From Roseiflexaceae bacterium (GTDB lineage: Bacteria > Chloroflexota > Chloroflexia > Chloroflexales > Roseiflexaceae), in contig CANFUF010000011.1 of the NCBI GenBank assembly GCA_947450095.1, forward strand, positions 1 to 50,656: 50,656 nt of DNA. The letters run 5' to 3'. How positions within the stretch are numbered: the stretch's first letter is position 1; each line of letters starts with the position of its first letter. The translations under genes and the position numbers were made by a program. The notes beneath the pieces were generated by a model. That model ran no database searches. It had not been told where the DNA came from and was given only the letters and a program-made list of their open reading frames with translations. Below are positions 18,506-27,227 of this stretch, piece by piece.

Positions 18506-18543
18506 TACGGATGGAACCATTAAGGTTCCATCCGTATTTTTTT
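18506..18543 (+). terminator. Rho-independent terminator after oppF
   Basis: Perfect 13-bp arms TACGGATGGAACC (18506-18518) and their complement (18524-18536) enclose a 5-nt loop ATTAA, followed directly by seven T residues. It is 17 nt past the oppF stop. Confidence 0.92.
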
Positions 18544-18568
18544 GAAAAATTAATTGCAAATGATTATG

Positions 18569-18574
18569 TATAAT
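18569..18574 (+). promoter_or_regulatory. Candidate -10 element for the metal ATPase gene
   Basis: A perfect TATAAT at 18569-18574 lies 32 bp before the TTG start, between the oppF terminator and the ATPase. No matching -35 is found at 16-18 nt, so an activator or metalloregulator may be needed. No matching regulator gene is nearby. Confidence 0.45.
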
Positions 18575-18605
18575 AAAATGGGAAAAAGAATAAGGAGCAA
18601 ATACG

Positions 18606-20753
18606 TTGGATGAGACATTTCAACTAATTCGAGCATTACCAGGTGTGGCTGGTGTAAAATCGACCACGAATGGTCATGGCGTCGTGGTGCAATGCCGCAG
18701 TGATGCGAATGTGGTGTCGTTGCGCGAAGTATGTGATAATGCAAATTTAGCATTAGTTATTGAGCATGTAGAAGCGGAAATCACCCCCGAAGAAGCGGAA
18801 ATTGCAGATTTACCGCAAATGATCCGATTTACGATTACCTGCTTGATTGCCACTGCAATCGGTTGGATACTTGATGGTCGTGATCCTATTTCGTTTTGGA
18901 TTCCCGCGGCGTTTTATATTGTTGCCTACGGGTTTGGTGGCTATTATAGTTTGCTCGAATCAATTGATTCACTCAAAAAACGCGAATTTGATGTGAACAC
19001 GTTGATGATTGTGGCTGCCTTGGGGGCGGCCGCGATGGGTGAGCCCCGCGAAGGTGCCTTGTTGATGTTTTTGTTTTCGTTGTCTGGCACGCTCGAAACC
19101 TATGCCATGGGGCGTACCCATGCCTCGATTCGTTCGTTGATTGCCATGACTCCCCGCGAAGCCGAACTATTGATTGCGGGTGAAACGCGTATCACCTCGG
19201 TCGAAGCCATCGTCCCCGGGGATGTAGTGTTGGTGCGTCCCGGTGCCCAAATCCCAGCCGACGGATTGATTCGGGCAGGGGCATCGACGGTCAATGAATC
19301 TTCGATTACTGGTGAATCAATGCCGGTTGAAAAAACCCACGGCGCCAAAGTGTTTGCGGGGACGTTGAATGGTCAAGGGGCGCTCGAAGTCGAAGTGACT
19401 GCTGATGCGTCACAATCGACGTTGGCCCGGATTGTGTCGGTGGTGCGTGAAGCGCGCGAACAAAAAGCCAATAGCCAAGACTTTACTGATCGGGTGATTG
19501 GGGTCTATTATGCCTATGCCGTCGTGATTGTCACATTATTGGCAATCGCGGTTGGGCGGATTTTTTTGGACGAAGCGTGGTCGGTGACGGTTTATCGCGC
19601 TATGACATTGATGGTGGTAATGTCACCCTGTGCCTTGGTGATTTCGATTCCGGCGGCATTGTTGTCGGCATTGGCGCGGGCAGCCCGTGATGGGGTGTTG
19701 TTTAAGGGTGGGCGTCAGCTTGAAGCTGCGGCTACTATCAAAGTGGTGGCGTTCGACAAAACAGGAACGTTGACCACTGGCCGCCCTGGGGTGGTGGCGA
19801 TTATTCCTGTGGGTGGTCCTGGTCGATTGCATTCGTTGATGATCGATCAAAGTACACAGACTGTACCACCAGACGATCAAATGGGTCAATTAACCGCTGA
19901 TCAGATGTATTTGTTGATGGTGGCTGCCGCAGTTGAACTCCCTTCTGAACATCCATTAGCGCGTGCGGTGGTACTGAGTGCCAAAGAACGCGGTTTGGTA
20001 ATTCCCGAAGCGACGGAATTCAAGGCGGTGATTGCAGCTGGTGCCACTGCGCTGGTCAACGGACAACGATTGCGGGTTGGTAAACCAATGTTGTTTGGCA
20101 TGGTGACACCCGACGTCATGATTGAAGTCCAAGCCCAACAACGCAATGGGAATACCGTCATTGCGGTTGGCTCTGATGCTGAAGTGTGGGGGCTGATTGC
20201 TATCGCCGATACGATCCGTCCCGAAGCCCAAAAAGCATTGCGTGATTTGCGTGCGAGTGGATACCGTTTGGCGTTGTTGACGGGTGATAACGAACATGTC
20301 GCCCGGGCATTGGCCAAAGATTTGGGTTTGGACGATGTGCGTGCCGAATTATTACCCCAAGATAAAGTCGAGGCGGTACGTGATTTGCAGAAGCGCTACG
20401 GTCCAGTCGCGATGATTGGCGACGGCATCAATGATGCGCCAGCACTTGCTACTGCGGCGTTGGGTGTAGCCATGGGTACTGGTGGTACCGATGTTGCACA
20501 CGAAAGTGCCGATGTGGTATTGATGCGTGATGATTTAAGCCGATTGGCGAGCGCATTGAATTTAGCGCGCCGCGCCCAATCGGTTGTGCTACAGAATCTT
20601 ATTTTTGCATTTGCGGTCATCGCTACGCTGGTGATTTTCACGCTCAAGGGTGATATGATTTTGACATACGGAGTGATTGGTCACGAAGGAAGTACGTTGT
20701 TGGTGGTGGCGAATGGATTGCGGATGTTAATCCCAGCGCGCAACGCACAATAA
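18606..20753 (+). CDS. P1B-4-type heavy-metal-exporting P-type ATPase
   Basis: The 715-residue P-type ATPase has the phosphorylation motif DKTGT (Asp384), the actuator TGES (235-238), the N-domain SEHPLA, and the hinge GDGINDAPA. The ion-site motif in M4 is SPC (340-342), and M6 carries HEGSTLL. SPC plus HEG-S/G-T defines the P1B-4 group (CoaT, CtpD, PfeT), which exports Co2+, Fe2+ or Zn2+; Cu and Cd/Zn pumps instead have CPC. The N-terminal 65 residues lack a CxxC metal site, as expected for this group. It starts with TTG: AAGGAG is eight bases upstream, and the nearby ATG is out of frame. It stands alone, without an adjacent regulator. Confidence 0.9.
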   Translation: MDETFQLIRALPGVAGVKSTTNGHGVVVQCRSDANVVSLREVCDNANLALVIEHVEAEITPEEAEIADLPQMIRFTITCLIATAIGWILDGRDPISFWIPAAFYIVAYGFGGYYSLLESIDSLKKREFDVNTLMIVAALGAAAMGEPREGALLMFLFSLSGTLETYAMGRTHASIRSLIAMTPREAELLIAGETRITSVEAIVPGDVVLVRPGAQIPADGLIRAGASTVNESSITGESMPVEKTHGAKVFAGTLNGQGALEVEVTADASQSTLARIVSVVREAREQKANSQDFTDRVIGVYYAYAVVIVTLLAIAVGRIFLDEAWSVTVYRAMTLMVVMSPCALVISIPAALLSALARAARDGVLFKGGRQLEAAATIKVVAFDKTGTLTTGRPGVVAIIPVGGPGRLHSLMIDQSTQTVPPDDQMGQLTADQMYLLMVAAAVELPSEHPLARAVVLSAKERGLVIPEATEFKAVIAAGATALVNGQRLRVGKPMLFGMVTPDVMIEVQAQQRNGNTVIAVGSDAEVWGLIAIADTIRPEAQKALRDLRASGYRLALLTGDNEHVARALAKDLGLDDVRAELLPQDKVEAVRDLQKRYGPVAMIGDGINDAPALATAALGVAMGTGGTDVAHESADVVLMRDDLSRLASALNLARRAQSVVLQNLIFAFAVIATLVIFTLKGDMILTYGVIGHEGSTLLVVANGLRMLIPARNAQ

Positions 20754-20771
20754 TTGAAATGAGAGGGTGAG

Positions 20772-21341
20772 ATGTCGATTAAAGCAGATCGTTGGATTCG
20801 TCAAATGGCGGTAGAACACGGCATGATTGAGCCGTTCGTTGACCGCCAAAAACGCGAAGGGGTTATTTCGTACGGACTGTCGTCCTATGGTTATGACATG
20901 CGCGTATCCGATGAGTTCAAAATTTTCAGTACGAGTCCATATAACACCGTGGTCGACCCCAAAAACATCGACGATCGGATTTTTCAACACTTCAAAGGTG
21001 ATGTGTGTATTATTCCACCGAATAGTTATGCATTGTGTCATTCATTGGAATACTTTCGTATCCCCGCAGATGTGCTGGTGTTGGTGATTGGTAAATCAAC
21101 CTATGCGCGGGCGGGAATTATCGTCAATGTCACTCCGGGTGAACCGGGCTGGGAAGGACAATGGACGATTGAAATCAGTAATTCAACCCCATTGCCCGCC
21201 AAAATTTATGCCAACGAAGGTATTGCGCAATGCCTCTTTTTCCAAGGGGATGAATTATGCGAAACATCGTATCGGGATAAATCAGGCAAATACCAAGGGC
21301 AACGAGGGATTGTATTACCACGGGTTGAAGGTCTTCAATAA
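20772..21341 (+). CDS. dcd: dCTP deaminase
   Basis: The 189-residue trimeric nucleotide deaminase belongs to the dUTPase/dCTP deaminase fold. Conserved segments are [17 protein letters not shown], the nucleotide-binding [16 protein letters not shown], and [13 protein letters not shown], which includes the catalytic glutamate; GIAQCLFF follows. The enzyme converts dCTP to dUTP and ammonia, supplying dUMP for thymidylate synthesis. Whether this form also hydrolyses dUTP cannot be decided here. It starts 18 bp after the ATPase stop with GAGAGGGTGAG upstream and is probably read from the same transcript. Confidence 0.95.
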   Translation: MSIKADRWIRQMAVEHGMIEPFVDRQKREGVISYGLSSYGYDMRVSDEFKIFSTSPYNTVVDPKNIDDRIFQHFKGDVCIIPPNSYALCHSLEYFRIPADVLVLVIGKSTYARAGIIVNVTPGEPGWEGQWTIEISNSTPLPAKIYANEGIAQCLFFQGDELCETSYRDKSGKYQGQRGIVLPRVEGLQ

Positions 21342-21348
21342 GTATATT

Positions 21349-21377
21349 TTGCCCGTTGTAATGAATTAGCGTATAAT
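21349..21377 (+). promoter_or_regulatory. Sigma-70-type promoter for the RodZ-like gene
   Basis: TTGCCC (21349-21354), a 17-nt spacer and a perfect TATAAT (21372-21377) place transcription start near 21384, about 78 nt before the ATG at 21462. Confidence 0.75.
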
Positions 21378-21461
21378 GCTCAGTATCTCATCAATGATGC
21401 TGTGAACACGTAATCCAATTCTATCTAGCGGGTATTGTTGTCTCGTGGAAGATGAAGTGAT

Positions 21462-22259
21462 ATGAGTGAATTAGGTGACCGCTTACGAGCGGCCCGCGAA
21501 TCTCAGGGCATAAGTTTGTCACAAGCTGCTGCAGAAACGCGAATCCTGCAACGCTATTTGGTTGCCCTCGAAGAAGGCGATTACAAATACTTGCCGGGCG
21601 ATGTCTATGCGCGTGGCTTTATCCGTAATTATGCTCTTTATCTCAAAATCCCAGTTGAAGAATTGATCCAACTTTACCGTTACGAGCGTGGGCGTACGGA
21701 GCCGATCGTGATACGACCGGCTGTGGTTGCGCCGCGAATTCGCGGGGCGGTACTCCCCAACGTTTTTGGGGTATTTTTTGTGGTATTGACAATCGTTGGG
21801 TTGGGGTATTTGGTGCTACGCGGCGTCGAATTCCTCAATGTACCATCAAATGCCACAAATATTGTTGCCACTGATGCAACAGCGACGATTGCGGTTGTGG
21901 CACCGACCCCCATGCCAGCAGAGCCGACTGCTCCAGCTGCGCCAACCGCGGTTGCAGTGCAACCGGTTGCCCAAACGGTCACCGTTGCCGTGACACCAAC
22001 CCTCGAAGCTCCGATTGTGTTGGGTATCAAAATAGACGATGGCCAAAACCCGGGATCATGGGTTAATGTCAAAATTGACAATAAATCAGTGTTCCAGCGT
22101 GTGCTAAAAGCCGGCGAGTCATTGCGCTATACTGCACAACACTCCGTGTGGGTGCGCGCCGGTAACGCCTATGTGGTCACCGTCAATGTGAATGGTGTGG
22201 ATCAGCGTTTGAGTACGACGCCCGGTGATGTGGTATCGTTTTCATGGCCACCGCCCTAA
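21462..22259 (+). CDS. RodZ-like membrane protein with N-terminal helix-turn-helix
   Basis: The 265-residue protein has three parts. A cytoplasmic Xre-type HTH domain (about 2-72) carries LRAARESQGISLSQAAAETR and the RodZ-typical YLVALEEGDY and YARGFIRNYA. One membrane helix spans about 103-123. An extracytoplasmic Ala/Pro/Thr-rich linker leads to a C-terminal beta domain of the DUF4115 type (about 185-263). RodZ links MreB filaments to the elongation wall-synthesis machinery; DNA binding is usually lost. No mreB or rod-shape gene is in the window, so a role in cell shape is inferred from architecture alone. Confidence 0.82.
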   Translation: MSELGDRLRAARESQGISLSQAAAETRILQRYLVALEEGDYKYLPGDVYARGFIRNYALYLKIPVEELIQLYRYERGRTEPIVIRPAVVAPRIRGAVLPNVFGVFFVVLTIVGLGYLVLRGVEFLNVPSNATNIVATDATATIAVVAPTPMPAEPTAPAAPTAVAVQPVAQTVTVAVTPTLEAPIVLGIKIDDGQNPGSWVNVKIDNKSVFQRVLKAGESLRYTAQHSVWVRAGNAYVVTVNVNGVDQRLSTTPGDVVSFSWPPP

Positions 22260-22306
22260 GTCGTTCGAGGCAATTCGCATGGTGTATACGAATTACATAC
22301 AATATC

Positions 22307-22333
22307 ACGCGGGGGCGCGATGTTCCCCCGCGT
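22307..22333 (+). promoter_or_regulatory. GC-rich hairpin between the RodZ-like gene and yajQ
   Basis: Nine-bp perfect arms ACGCGGGGG and CCCCCGCGT (22307-22315, 22325-22333) flank a 9-nt loop, 47 nt past the stop and 8 nt before the yajQ Shine-Dalgarno site. No U-tract follows, so it may be an attenuating or mRNA-stabilising hairpin rather than a terminator. Confidence 0.45.
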
Positions 22334-22354
22334 CGTTGTGCAAAGGAGCATCAA

Positions 22355-22852
22355 ATGGCTAGTGAGAGTAGTTTTGATGTGGTGTCTGAGTTTGACCGTC
22401 AAGAAATGGTCAATGCCATTGATCAAACCCGGCGTGAAGTGCAAACGCGCTATGATTTGAAAGATACCAACACGGATATCGAATTAACCGACAAAGAAAT
22501 CAGCATCACCACCGAATCAGATATGCATTTGACGGCAATTCGTGATATTTTGCAAAGCAAAGCATTGCGACGGAATTTGTCGATCAAGATTTTTAAGATG
22601 AATCCCCCTCTCGAAGTCGCTGGTGGGCGGATTAAACAAGTCATCACCCTCCAACAAGGGTTGTCGGATGAGGTCTCCAAAAAAATCCAACGCCTCATCA
22701 AAGATCAATTCCCCAAAGTCCAAGGCCGTATCCAAGGCGAAGCAATCCGGGTTGCCAGCAAAAGCCGCGACGATTTGCAAGGAATCATTGCGGTATTGCG
22801 CGAACGCGCCGATGAATTCCCACTACCGTTGCAATTTACTAATTATCGTTAA
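22355..22852 (+). CDS. yajQ: YajQ-family nucleotide-binding protein
   Basis: The 165-residue protein begins MASESSFDVVSEFDRQEM and is full length for the YajQ/UPF0234 family. Diagnostic stretches are VNAIDQTRREVQTRYDLKDT, the KALRRNLSIK region and FPKVQGRIQGEAIRV. Family members bind nucleotides or nucleic acid; in Xanthomonas a homologue binds cyclic di-GMP. The ATG at 22355 has AAAGGAG seven bases upstream; an in-frame extension back to 22244 overlaps the previous gene and has no conserved sequence. It is followed 26 bp later by rimO. Confidence 0.95.
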   Translation: MASESSFDVVSEFDRQEMVNAIDQTRREVQTRYDLKDTNTDIELTDKEISITTESDMHLTAIRDILQSKALRRNLSIKIFKMNPPLEVAGGRIKQVITLQQGLSDEVSKKIQRLIKDQFPKVQGRIQGEAIRVASKSRDDLQGIIAVLRERADEFPLPLQFTNYR

Positions 22853-22878
22853 TACACTTACTAGGAAGACCGAATTAC

Positions 22879-24249
22879 ATGAAGGTCCACGTTATAACCC
22901 TTGGTTGCCCCAAAAATGCTGTTGACAGCGAAGGTATGACGGGTATTTTGGAATCGCAAGGACATTTGCTGGTGGCTGACTCCAGCCAAGCTGATGTGGT
23001 GATTGTCAATACCTGTAGCTTTATTGCATCAGCGCGTGAAGAAACAATTCATGTGTTGACCGAAATGGCTGGTCAAAAACATGCCGGTCAAAAACTGATT
23101 GCCGCTGGTTGTATGGCCGAAAGTCATGGCGATGTGGTGCGGGCTGTTACCGGCGTTGATGCCATCCTTGGTACCCGAGAATGGATGCGGATAGGTGAAG
23201 TCGTTGGGATGCCACTGGCGGCAGGGGTCATCGCTCCCAAGTCACTGATGATTGATTTGCAACAGGTTGATCCCACAGCAATCGACCTCAAAGTGCCGGG
23301 TGACTATGCCGACTGGCGCACTGCTGCCATGGACCGGACCGTCAATGGACCTTCGGCATATCTCAAAATCTCGGATGGCTGTAATTTGCGCTGTGCGTTT
23401 TGTACCATTCCGTCATTCAAAGGCGATATGCGCTCCAAACGCCCCGAAGCAATTATTCGCGAAGCGAGCCAGCTCGTGGCCAAAGGGGTCAAAGAAATCG
23501 TGTTGGTGGCGCAACATCTCACCGATTATGGCCGTGATTTAGGGATGAAAGATGGTCTGGCTGATTTGCTTGACCAACTTTGTGCTGTGGTGCCAGCTGA
23601 TCGCTGGATTCGCTTGATGTATGCGTACCCACATGGGATTACTCCTCGCTTAATCGAAACTATGGCGAAATATCCGCAGATTTGCAAATATCTCGATATG
23701 CCATTGCAACACGCCCATACTGCCACGTTGCGGCGCATGCGACGACCACCAGACATTGAACGTACCAAAACAATTATCCATGATTTGCGTGAGGCAATGC
23801 CGGATATTGCGATTCGCTCAACGTTCATTGTCGGTTTCCCAGGCGAAACGCGTGAAGAATTTGATGCTTTGCATGAATTCTTGGCTGAAATGACGCTCGA
23901 TCGTGTCGGTGTATTTCGGTATAGTGATGAACCAGGCACCCATGCCGCTACGCTTGAATCTAAGGTGCCGCAAAAACAAATCGAGCGCCGTTGGCACAAA
24001 ATCATGCAACTCCAGCAAACCGTGTCACAACAACGCAATCGCGTATGGCGTGGCCGTACAGTGAGTATGTTGGTGGAAGGTGTGGGAAGTGACGAAGATG
24101 GCAAGCCGATTTTGGTAGGGCGATCGTTCCGCGATGCCCCAGAAGTCGATGGGCAAGTATTTGCCCGTGGCAAAGGGACGATTGGCACAATTGTCAATGT
24201 CAAAGTGACAACCACCACCGATTATGATTTGTGGGGCACCATTGTTTGA
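22879..24249 (+). CDS. rimO: Ribosomal protein uS12 methylthiotransferase RimO
   Basis: The 456-residue radical-SAM enzyme has the MTTase layout. The N-terminal UPF0004 domain has three auxiliary-cluster cysteines (Cys10, Cys46, Cys78). The radical-SAM motif is CNLRCAFC (Cys168, Cys172, Cys175), and the C-terminal TRAM domain begins about residue 385. It methylthiolates an aspartate of ribosomal protein S12. The segment VAQHLTDYGRDLG matches the RimO subgroup position rather than MiaB, although RimO usually reads VAQDT there. AGGAAG precedes the ATG. It is likely co-transcribed with yajQ and ends at a terminator shared with the convergent BlaI-type gene. Confidence 0.93.
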   Translation: MKVHVITLGCPKNAVDSEGMTGILESQGHLLVADSSQADVVIVNTCSFIASAREETIHVLTEMAGQKHAGQKLIAAGCMAESHGDVVRAVTGVDAILGTREWMRIGEVVGMPLAAGVIAPKSLMIDLQQVDPTAIDLKVPGDYADWRTAAMDRTVNGPSAYLKISDGCNLRCAFCTIPSFKGDMRSKRPEAIIREASQLVAKGVKEIVLVAQHLTDYGRDLGMKDGLADLLDQLCAVVPADRWIRLMYAYPHGITPRLIETMAKYPQICKYLDMPLQHAHTATLRRMRRPPDIERTKTIIHDLREAMPDIAIRSTFIVGFPGETREEFDALHEFLAEMTLDRVGVFRYSDEPGTHAATLESKVPQKQIERRWHKIMQLQQTVSQQRNRVWRGRTVSMLVEGVGSDEDGKPILVGRSFRDAPEVDGQVFARGKGTIGTIVNVKVTTTTDYDLWGTIV

Positions 24250-24253
24250 AACC

Positions 24254-24288
24254 ATAAGACCCACGGCATTTAATGCCGTGGGTCTTAT
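24254..24288. terminator. Bidirectional hairpin terminator between rimO and the BlaI-type gene
   Basis: Perfect 16-bp arms (24254-24269 and 24273-24288) enclose a 3-nt TTA loop between two convergent genes. It starts 5 nt after the rimO stop and lies 24 nt beyond the stop of the minus-strand gene. U-tracts are absent, but the stem is very stable. Confidence 0.8.
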
Positions 24289-24311
24289 CGGAGTATCTGT
24301 TGTTTGTCCGA

Positions 24312-24731
24312 TTAAGCGACGTGATGATTGTCGATGACTTGGCGGAGCCGCTCTAACCCTTGGGGGTTCTTGCGCACCAAAAAGTCAATCATGTAGTCAA
24401 CAGCGGTGTCACTGTAATCGGTCAACAAACCATCAAGGACTTGTTGCACTACCATGGTGACAAAGTCTTCTTCGCTTAAGGTTGGGTCATACACATAGGC
24501 CAATCCGTCACGCTGACGATTGAGTACACCTTTGTCGGCCAGTCGACTCATGGTTGTCATGACTGTGGTATAGGCAATGTCACGATTTAGTGCGAGGGCA
24601 CGGTGGACCTTTTTGACGGTGCTACATTTATCATGCCAAATCACTTGCATGATATCTGTTTCTAGTGGCCCGAGCACCTTTACCAAGCCATCTTTGGCTG
24701 GGCTAAAGCGAAACCGGAGGTTCGGCGCCAT
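24312..24731 (-). CDS. BlaI/MecI-family transcriptional repressor
   Basis: The 139-residue winged-helix protein is of the penicillinase-repressor type. It shows LGPLETDIMQVIWH (helix 1), STVKKVHRAL, the recognition region AYTTVMTTMSRLADKGVL, and VYDPTLSEEDF leading to the dimerisation helices. BlaI/MecI proteins repress target genes until cleaved by a BlaR1/MecR1 membrane peptidase. No such peptidase or beta-lactamase gene lies here. The start at 24731 has GAGGAG upstream; the extension to 24797 would run through the operator. An ACTAC/GTAGT operator overlaps its own promoter, which predicts autorepression. Confidence 0.88.
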   Translation of the reverse strand: MAPNLRFRFSPAKDGLVKVLGPLETDIMQVIWHDKCSTVKKVHRALALNRDIAYTTVMTTMSRLADKGVLNRQRDGLAYVYDPTLSEEDFVTMVVQQVLDGLLTDYSDTAVDYMIDFLVRKNPQGLERLRQVIDNHHVA

Positions 24732-24759
24732 AACGGACTCCTCAGTTAGGACATACTTT

Positions 24760-24797
24760 ACTACAGGTAGTGTACTACCATATGACGCAGACAACAA
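24760..24797 (-). promoter_or_regulatory. Promoter overlapped by a BlaI-type operator
   Basis: On the minus strand, TTGTTG (complement of 24792-24797), a 17-nt spacer and TACACT (complement of 24769-24774) form a sigma-70 pair. Overlapping the -10 is ACTACAGGTAGTGTACTACC (24760-24779), which contains two abutting dyads of ACTAC/GTAGT. BlaI/MecI operators have TAC-A/TGTA-rich dyads of this kind, so the adjacent repressor likely controls itself. Confidence 0.7.
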
Positions 24798-24866
24798 TTG
24801 AATTTTATGACGAAGTAATTACAAGAATTATATCTTTGATGTGCGGTATATACATTGAGGTGAGCT

Positions 24867-25883
24867 ATGCCAGAAGATATTCGTAGCGTGATTCGTGCCG
24901 AAATGCAGGCTGTATTCCCCACCTATATTGCAGATCTTGCCCCGTTTTATGGGATGCAAGAATATCATTTGGGGTGGCGGAATCAATTACTACACACGGA
25001 ATTCTCCGATCCTGGTAAATTATTACGCCCAATCATGACCATTATGGCTTGCCAGATGATGGGTGGCGATATGGCACAGGTATTGCCATTGGCTGCGGGA
25101 ATTCAATTGCTCCATGATTTTTCGTTGATTCATGATGACATCCAAGATGACAGTGATCTTCGTCGTGGCCGGGCCACCTTGTGGTCGATTTGGGGTATGG
25201 CACAAGGAATCAATGCCGGTGACGGCATGTTTGTGTTGGCGCATATGGCGATTCAACGCATGCAAGATGTCGGATTGCCTGCCGCACGGGTGTTGCAGAT
25301 TTTGCGCCGCTTTGATCGCACGATTTTGTCGATTTGTGAAGGCCAATATCTCGATATTAGCTTCGAAGGTAATCAACACATTAGTGAAGCCGCCTATCTG
25401 GCGATGATTGAACGCAAAACCGCAGTATTAATCGCAGCCTGTGGCGAACTTGGTGCCTTGGCTGCGGGGGCGAGTGACCACGATGCAACGTTACTTGGTC
25501 AATTTGGGTTACACCTCGGTCTATCGTTCCAAATGCAAGACGACATCCTTGGGATTTGGGGTTCTGCTGCCGAAACGGGCAAACCTGATGCTGCTGACTT
25601 GCTCCGTCGCAAATTAAGTCTGCCGGTGATTTATACGTTGGCACGTGAACCTGTTGACGGCGCCTTGCACCAACTCTATCAATTACCCGCAGGGAACGAT
25701 GCTGGTGTGCAAGCTGCGCGGGATGCGATGACGCAGTATGGTTCCGACCACGCAGTTACCGCGATGGCCCAAGTGCATTATGCACAAGCAAGTGCGGCGC
25801 TCAACCAAATCAGCGCTCCCAACCCACAATTGCAACAAGAATTACAAGCCCTCGCCGATGGATTATTGGGCCGGCGTGTCTAA
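24867..25883 (+). CDS. Polyprenyl/geranylgeranyl diphosphate synthase family protein
   Basis: The 338-residue trans-isoprenyl diphosphate synthase condenses isopentenyl diphosphate with allylic diphosphates. The first aspartate-rich motif is HDDIQDD (89-95) followed by LRRGRATLW; the second is QMQDDILGIWG (Asp225, Asp226), preceded by GLSF. KLLRP near 51-55 carries the conserved IPP-binding residues. Product chain length (C15-C20 or longer) cannot be read safely. GAGGTGAG precedes the ATG. A glycosyltransferase gene starts only 9 bp after its stop, so a role in making a lipid carrier, carotenoid or glycolipid is possible. Confidence 0.9.
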   Translation: MPEDIRSVIRAEMQAVFPTYIADLAPFYGMQEYHLGWRNQLLHTEFSDPGKLLRPIMTIMACQMMGGDMAQVLPLAAGIQLLHDFSLIHDDIQDDSDLRRGRATLWSIWGMAQGINAGDGMFVLAHMAIQRMQDVGLPAARVLQILRRFDRTILSICEGQYLDISFEGNQHISEAAYLAMIERKTAVLIAACGELGALAAGASDHDATLLGQFGLHLGLSFQMQDDILGIWGSAAETGKPDAADLLRRKLSLPVIYTLAREPVDGALHQLYQLPAGNDAGVQAARDAMTQYGSDHAVTAMAQVHYAQASAALNQISAPNPQLQQELQALADGLLGRRV

Positions 25884-25892
25884 GGAGGCGTT

Positions 25893-27062
25893 ATGCGAAT
25901 CGTAATGATAAGTGCCGAGTACCCACCTATGGCTGGGGGGGTCGGTGATTATACCCGTCGCCTCAATGCCATGTTGACGCATCAAGGCCATGAAGTGGCC
26001 GTGATTACCGGTAATCAGGGTCAAGCCTATCGTGACGCCGCCCGGGTGTACCCGGTGCGGGTACCGGTATGGAACGGAGCGGGGATTGCCTCGGTACGCC
26101 AAACAATTAGCAAACTGCAACCCGAAATCGTCCATATCCAATACCAAACAGGCGCCTATCAAATGAAAATCGCCATCAACACCTTGCCCGGTGCGCTCAA
26201 GCGTGAACGCCAAAAAGGGTTGCGGGTGGTGACGACGGCGCATGATTTACTGCCACCGTACCTCTTCCCCAAAGCAGGCAAGCTCCGTGACTGGTATACC
26301 AAGCGCGTGATTCGTGAAGCTGATGGAGCAATCCTCACCAATGCCGGCGATTATCATACGGTGATGAACGACCCCCGGGGTGCCTGGAACCCGCGTGCGG
26401 TATTTATTCCCATCGGTGCGAATGTCACGCCGGCGCCACCAGCCAATTTTGACCGCGATATTTGGCGGAATCAGTTTGATGTACAAAAAAACGATATGTT
26501 ACTTGCCTACTTTGGGTTGTTGTCCCACACCAAAGGCCTCGAAAATATTTTGGCGGCAATGGAACAACTCCCTCCCAACACACGCTTGGTATTGATCGGT
26601 GGGATTGGTGAGCGGGGAGAAGATCAAGCGTATGCCAACACGATTCGCCAACTGATTGCCCAAAAAGGCCTGCAAGAGCGGGTGATAATGACGGGGCATA
26701 CTGAGGCAAGTGACGTGTCAGCGTATTTGATTGCTGCGGATGCCGTATTGTTGCCGTTTACGGATGGTTATTCGTATCGCCGCGGGAGCCTGATTACTGC
26801 GCTCGCTCACGGCGTACCGGTGATTACCACCCATGCGCCGGCTGATATTCGCCAAGACCCGTTGCCAGAATTAATCGATGGTAAGCATGTGGTGCTGGTT
26901 GAGCCCGAAAATACGGAACAACTTGTTGCAGCGGTGCTCCGCCTGCAACAAGATCCGGAATTGAGCCTTAGACTGGCACGCAATGGTAAGGCACTCACAG
27001 AGGTGTTTAGTTGGGAACGGATTGTCGCCCAACACGAAGCACTTTACGCTGCTATTCGTTGA
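25893..27062 (+). CDS. GT4-family glycosyltransferase
   Basis: The 389-residue GT-B glycosyltransferase begins with a Gly-rich acceptor loop (EYPPMAGGVGDYTRRL, about 9-24). The C-terminal group 1 domain has AYFGLLSHTKGLENILAAM, RLVLIGGIG, and a nucleotide-sugar region ending HAPADIRQD and VVLVEPENTEQLVAAV. Such enzymes transfer a sugar from a nucleotide donor to lipid, sugar or protein acceptors; the acceptor here is unknown. AAGGAGG overlaps the stop of the preceding prenyl synthase gene, so the two are tightly coupled. A joint role in a glycosylated isoprenoid pathway is an inference from this spacing. Confidence 0.88.
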   Translation: MRIVMISAEYPPMAGGVGDYTRRLNAMLTHQGHEVAVITGNQGQAYRDAARVYPVRVPVWNGAGIASVRQTISKLQPEIVHIQYQTGAYQMKIAINTLPGALKRERQKGLRVVTTAHDLLPPYLFPKAGKLRDWYTKRVIREADGAILTNAGDYHTVMNDPRGAWNPRAVFIPIGANVTPAPPANFDRDIWRNQFDVQKNDMLLAYFGLLSHTKGLENILAAMEQLPPNTRLVLIGGIGERGEDQAYANTIRQLIAQKGLQERVIMTGHTEASDVSAYLIAADAVLLPFTDGYSYRRGSLITALAHGVPVITTHAPADIRQDPLPELIDGKHVVLVEPENTEQLVAAVLRLQQDPELSLRLARNGKALTEVFSWERIVAQHEALYAAIR

Positions 27063-27204
27063 GAGTAGCGATAATCGCCCAGCCGATGTGTGGTCGTTCT
27101 GCGGTCAAATATTTGCGGCGCATTTCGTCGACGCGGTGACAAAAATCTGTATATTCGGGATCATCGTGGTGGCGCGCCTTCCAGGCTTGGGCGGCGCGCC
27201 ATTG
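27052..27204 (-). other. Open, protein-like reading frame lacking a start codon (possible gene remnant)
   Basis: On the minus strand an uninterrupted frame of 50 codons runs from an in-frame TAA at 27205-27207 to a stop at 27052-27054. It includes WRAAQAWKARHHDDPEYT and MRRKYLTAERPHIGWAI. Its composition looks like real protein, but the only ATG would leave 24 residues and there is no Shine-Dalgarno site. It sits between coaE and the glycosyltransferase and overlaps the end of the latter by 11 nt. It may be the truncated tail of a lost gene. Confidence 0.3.
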
Positions 27205-27227
27205 TTATAGGTCTTGAGTGATTTTTA

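Noticed and set aside
25641-25670. Second parS-like site (GGCACGTGAACC)
   Set aside because: Several mismatches to the consensus and it lies inside the prenyl synthase coding sequence.
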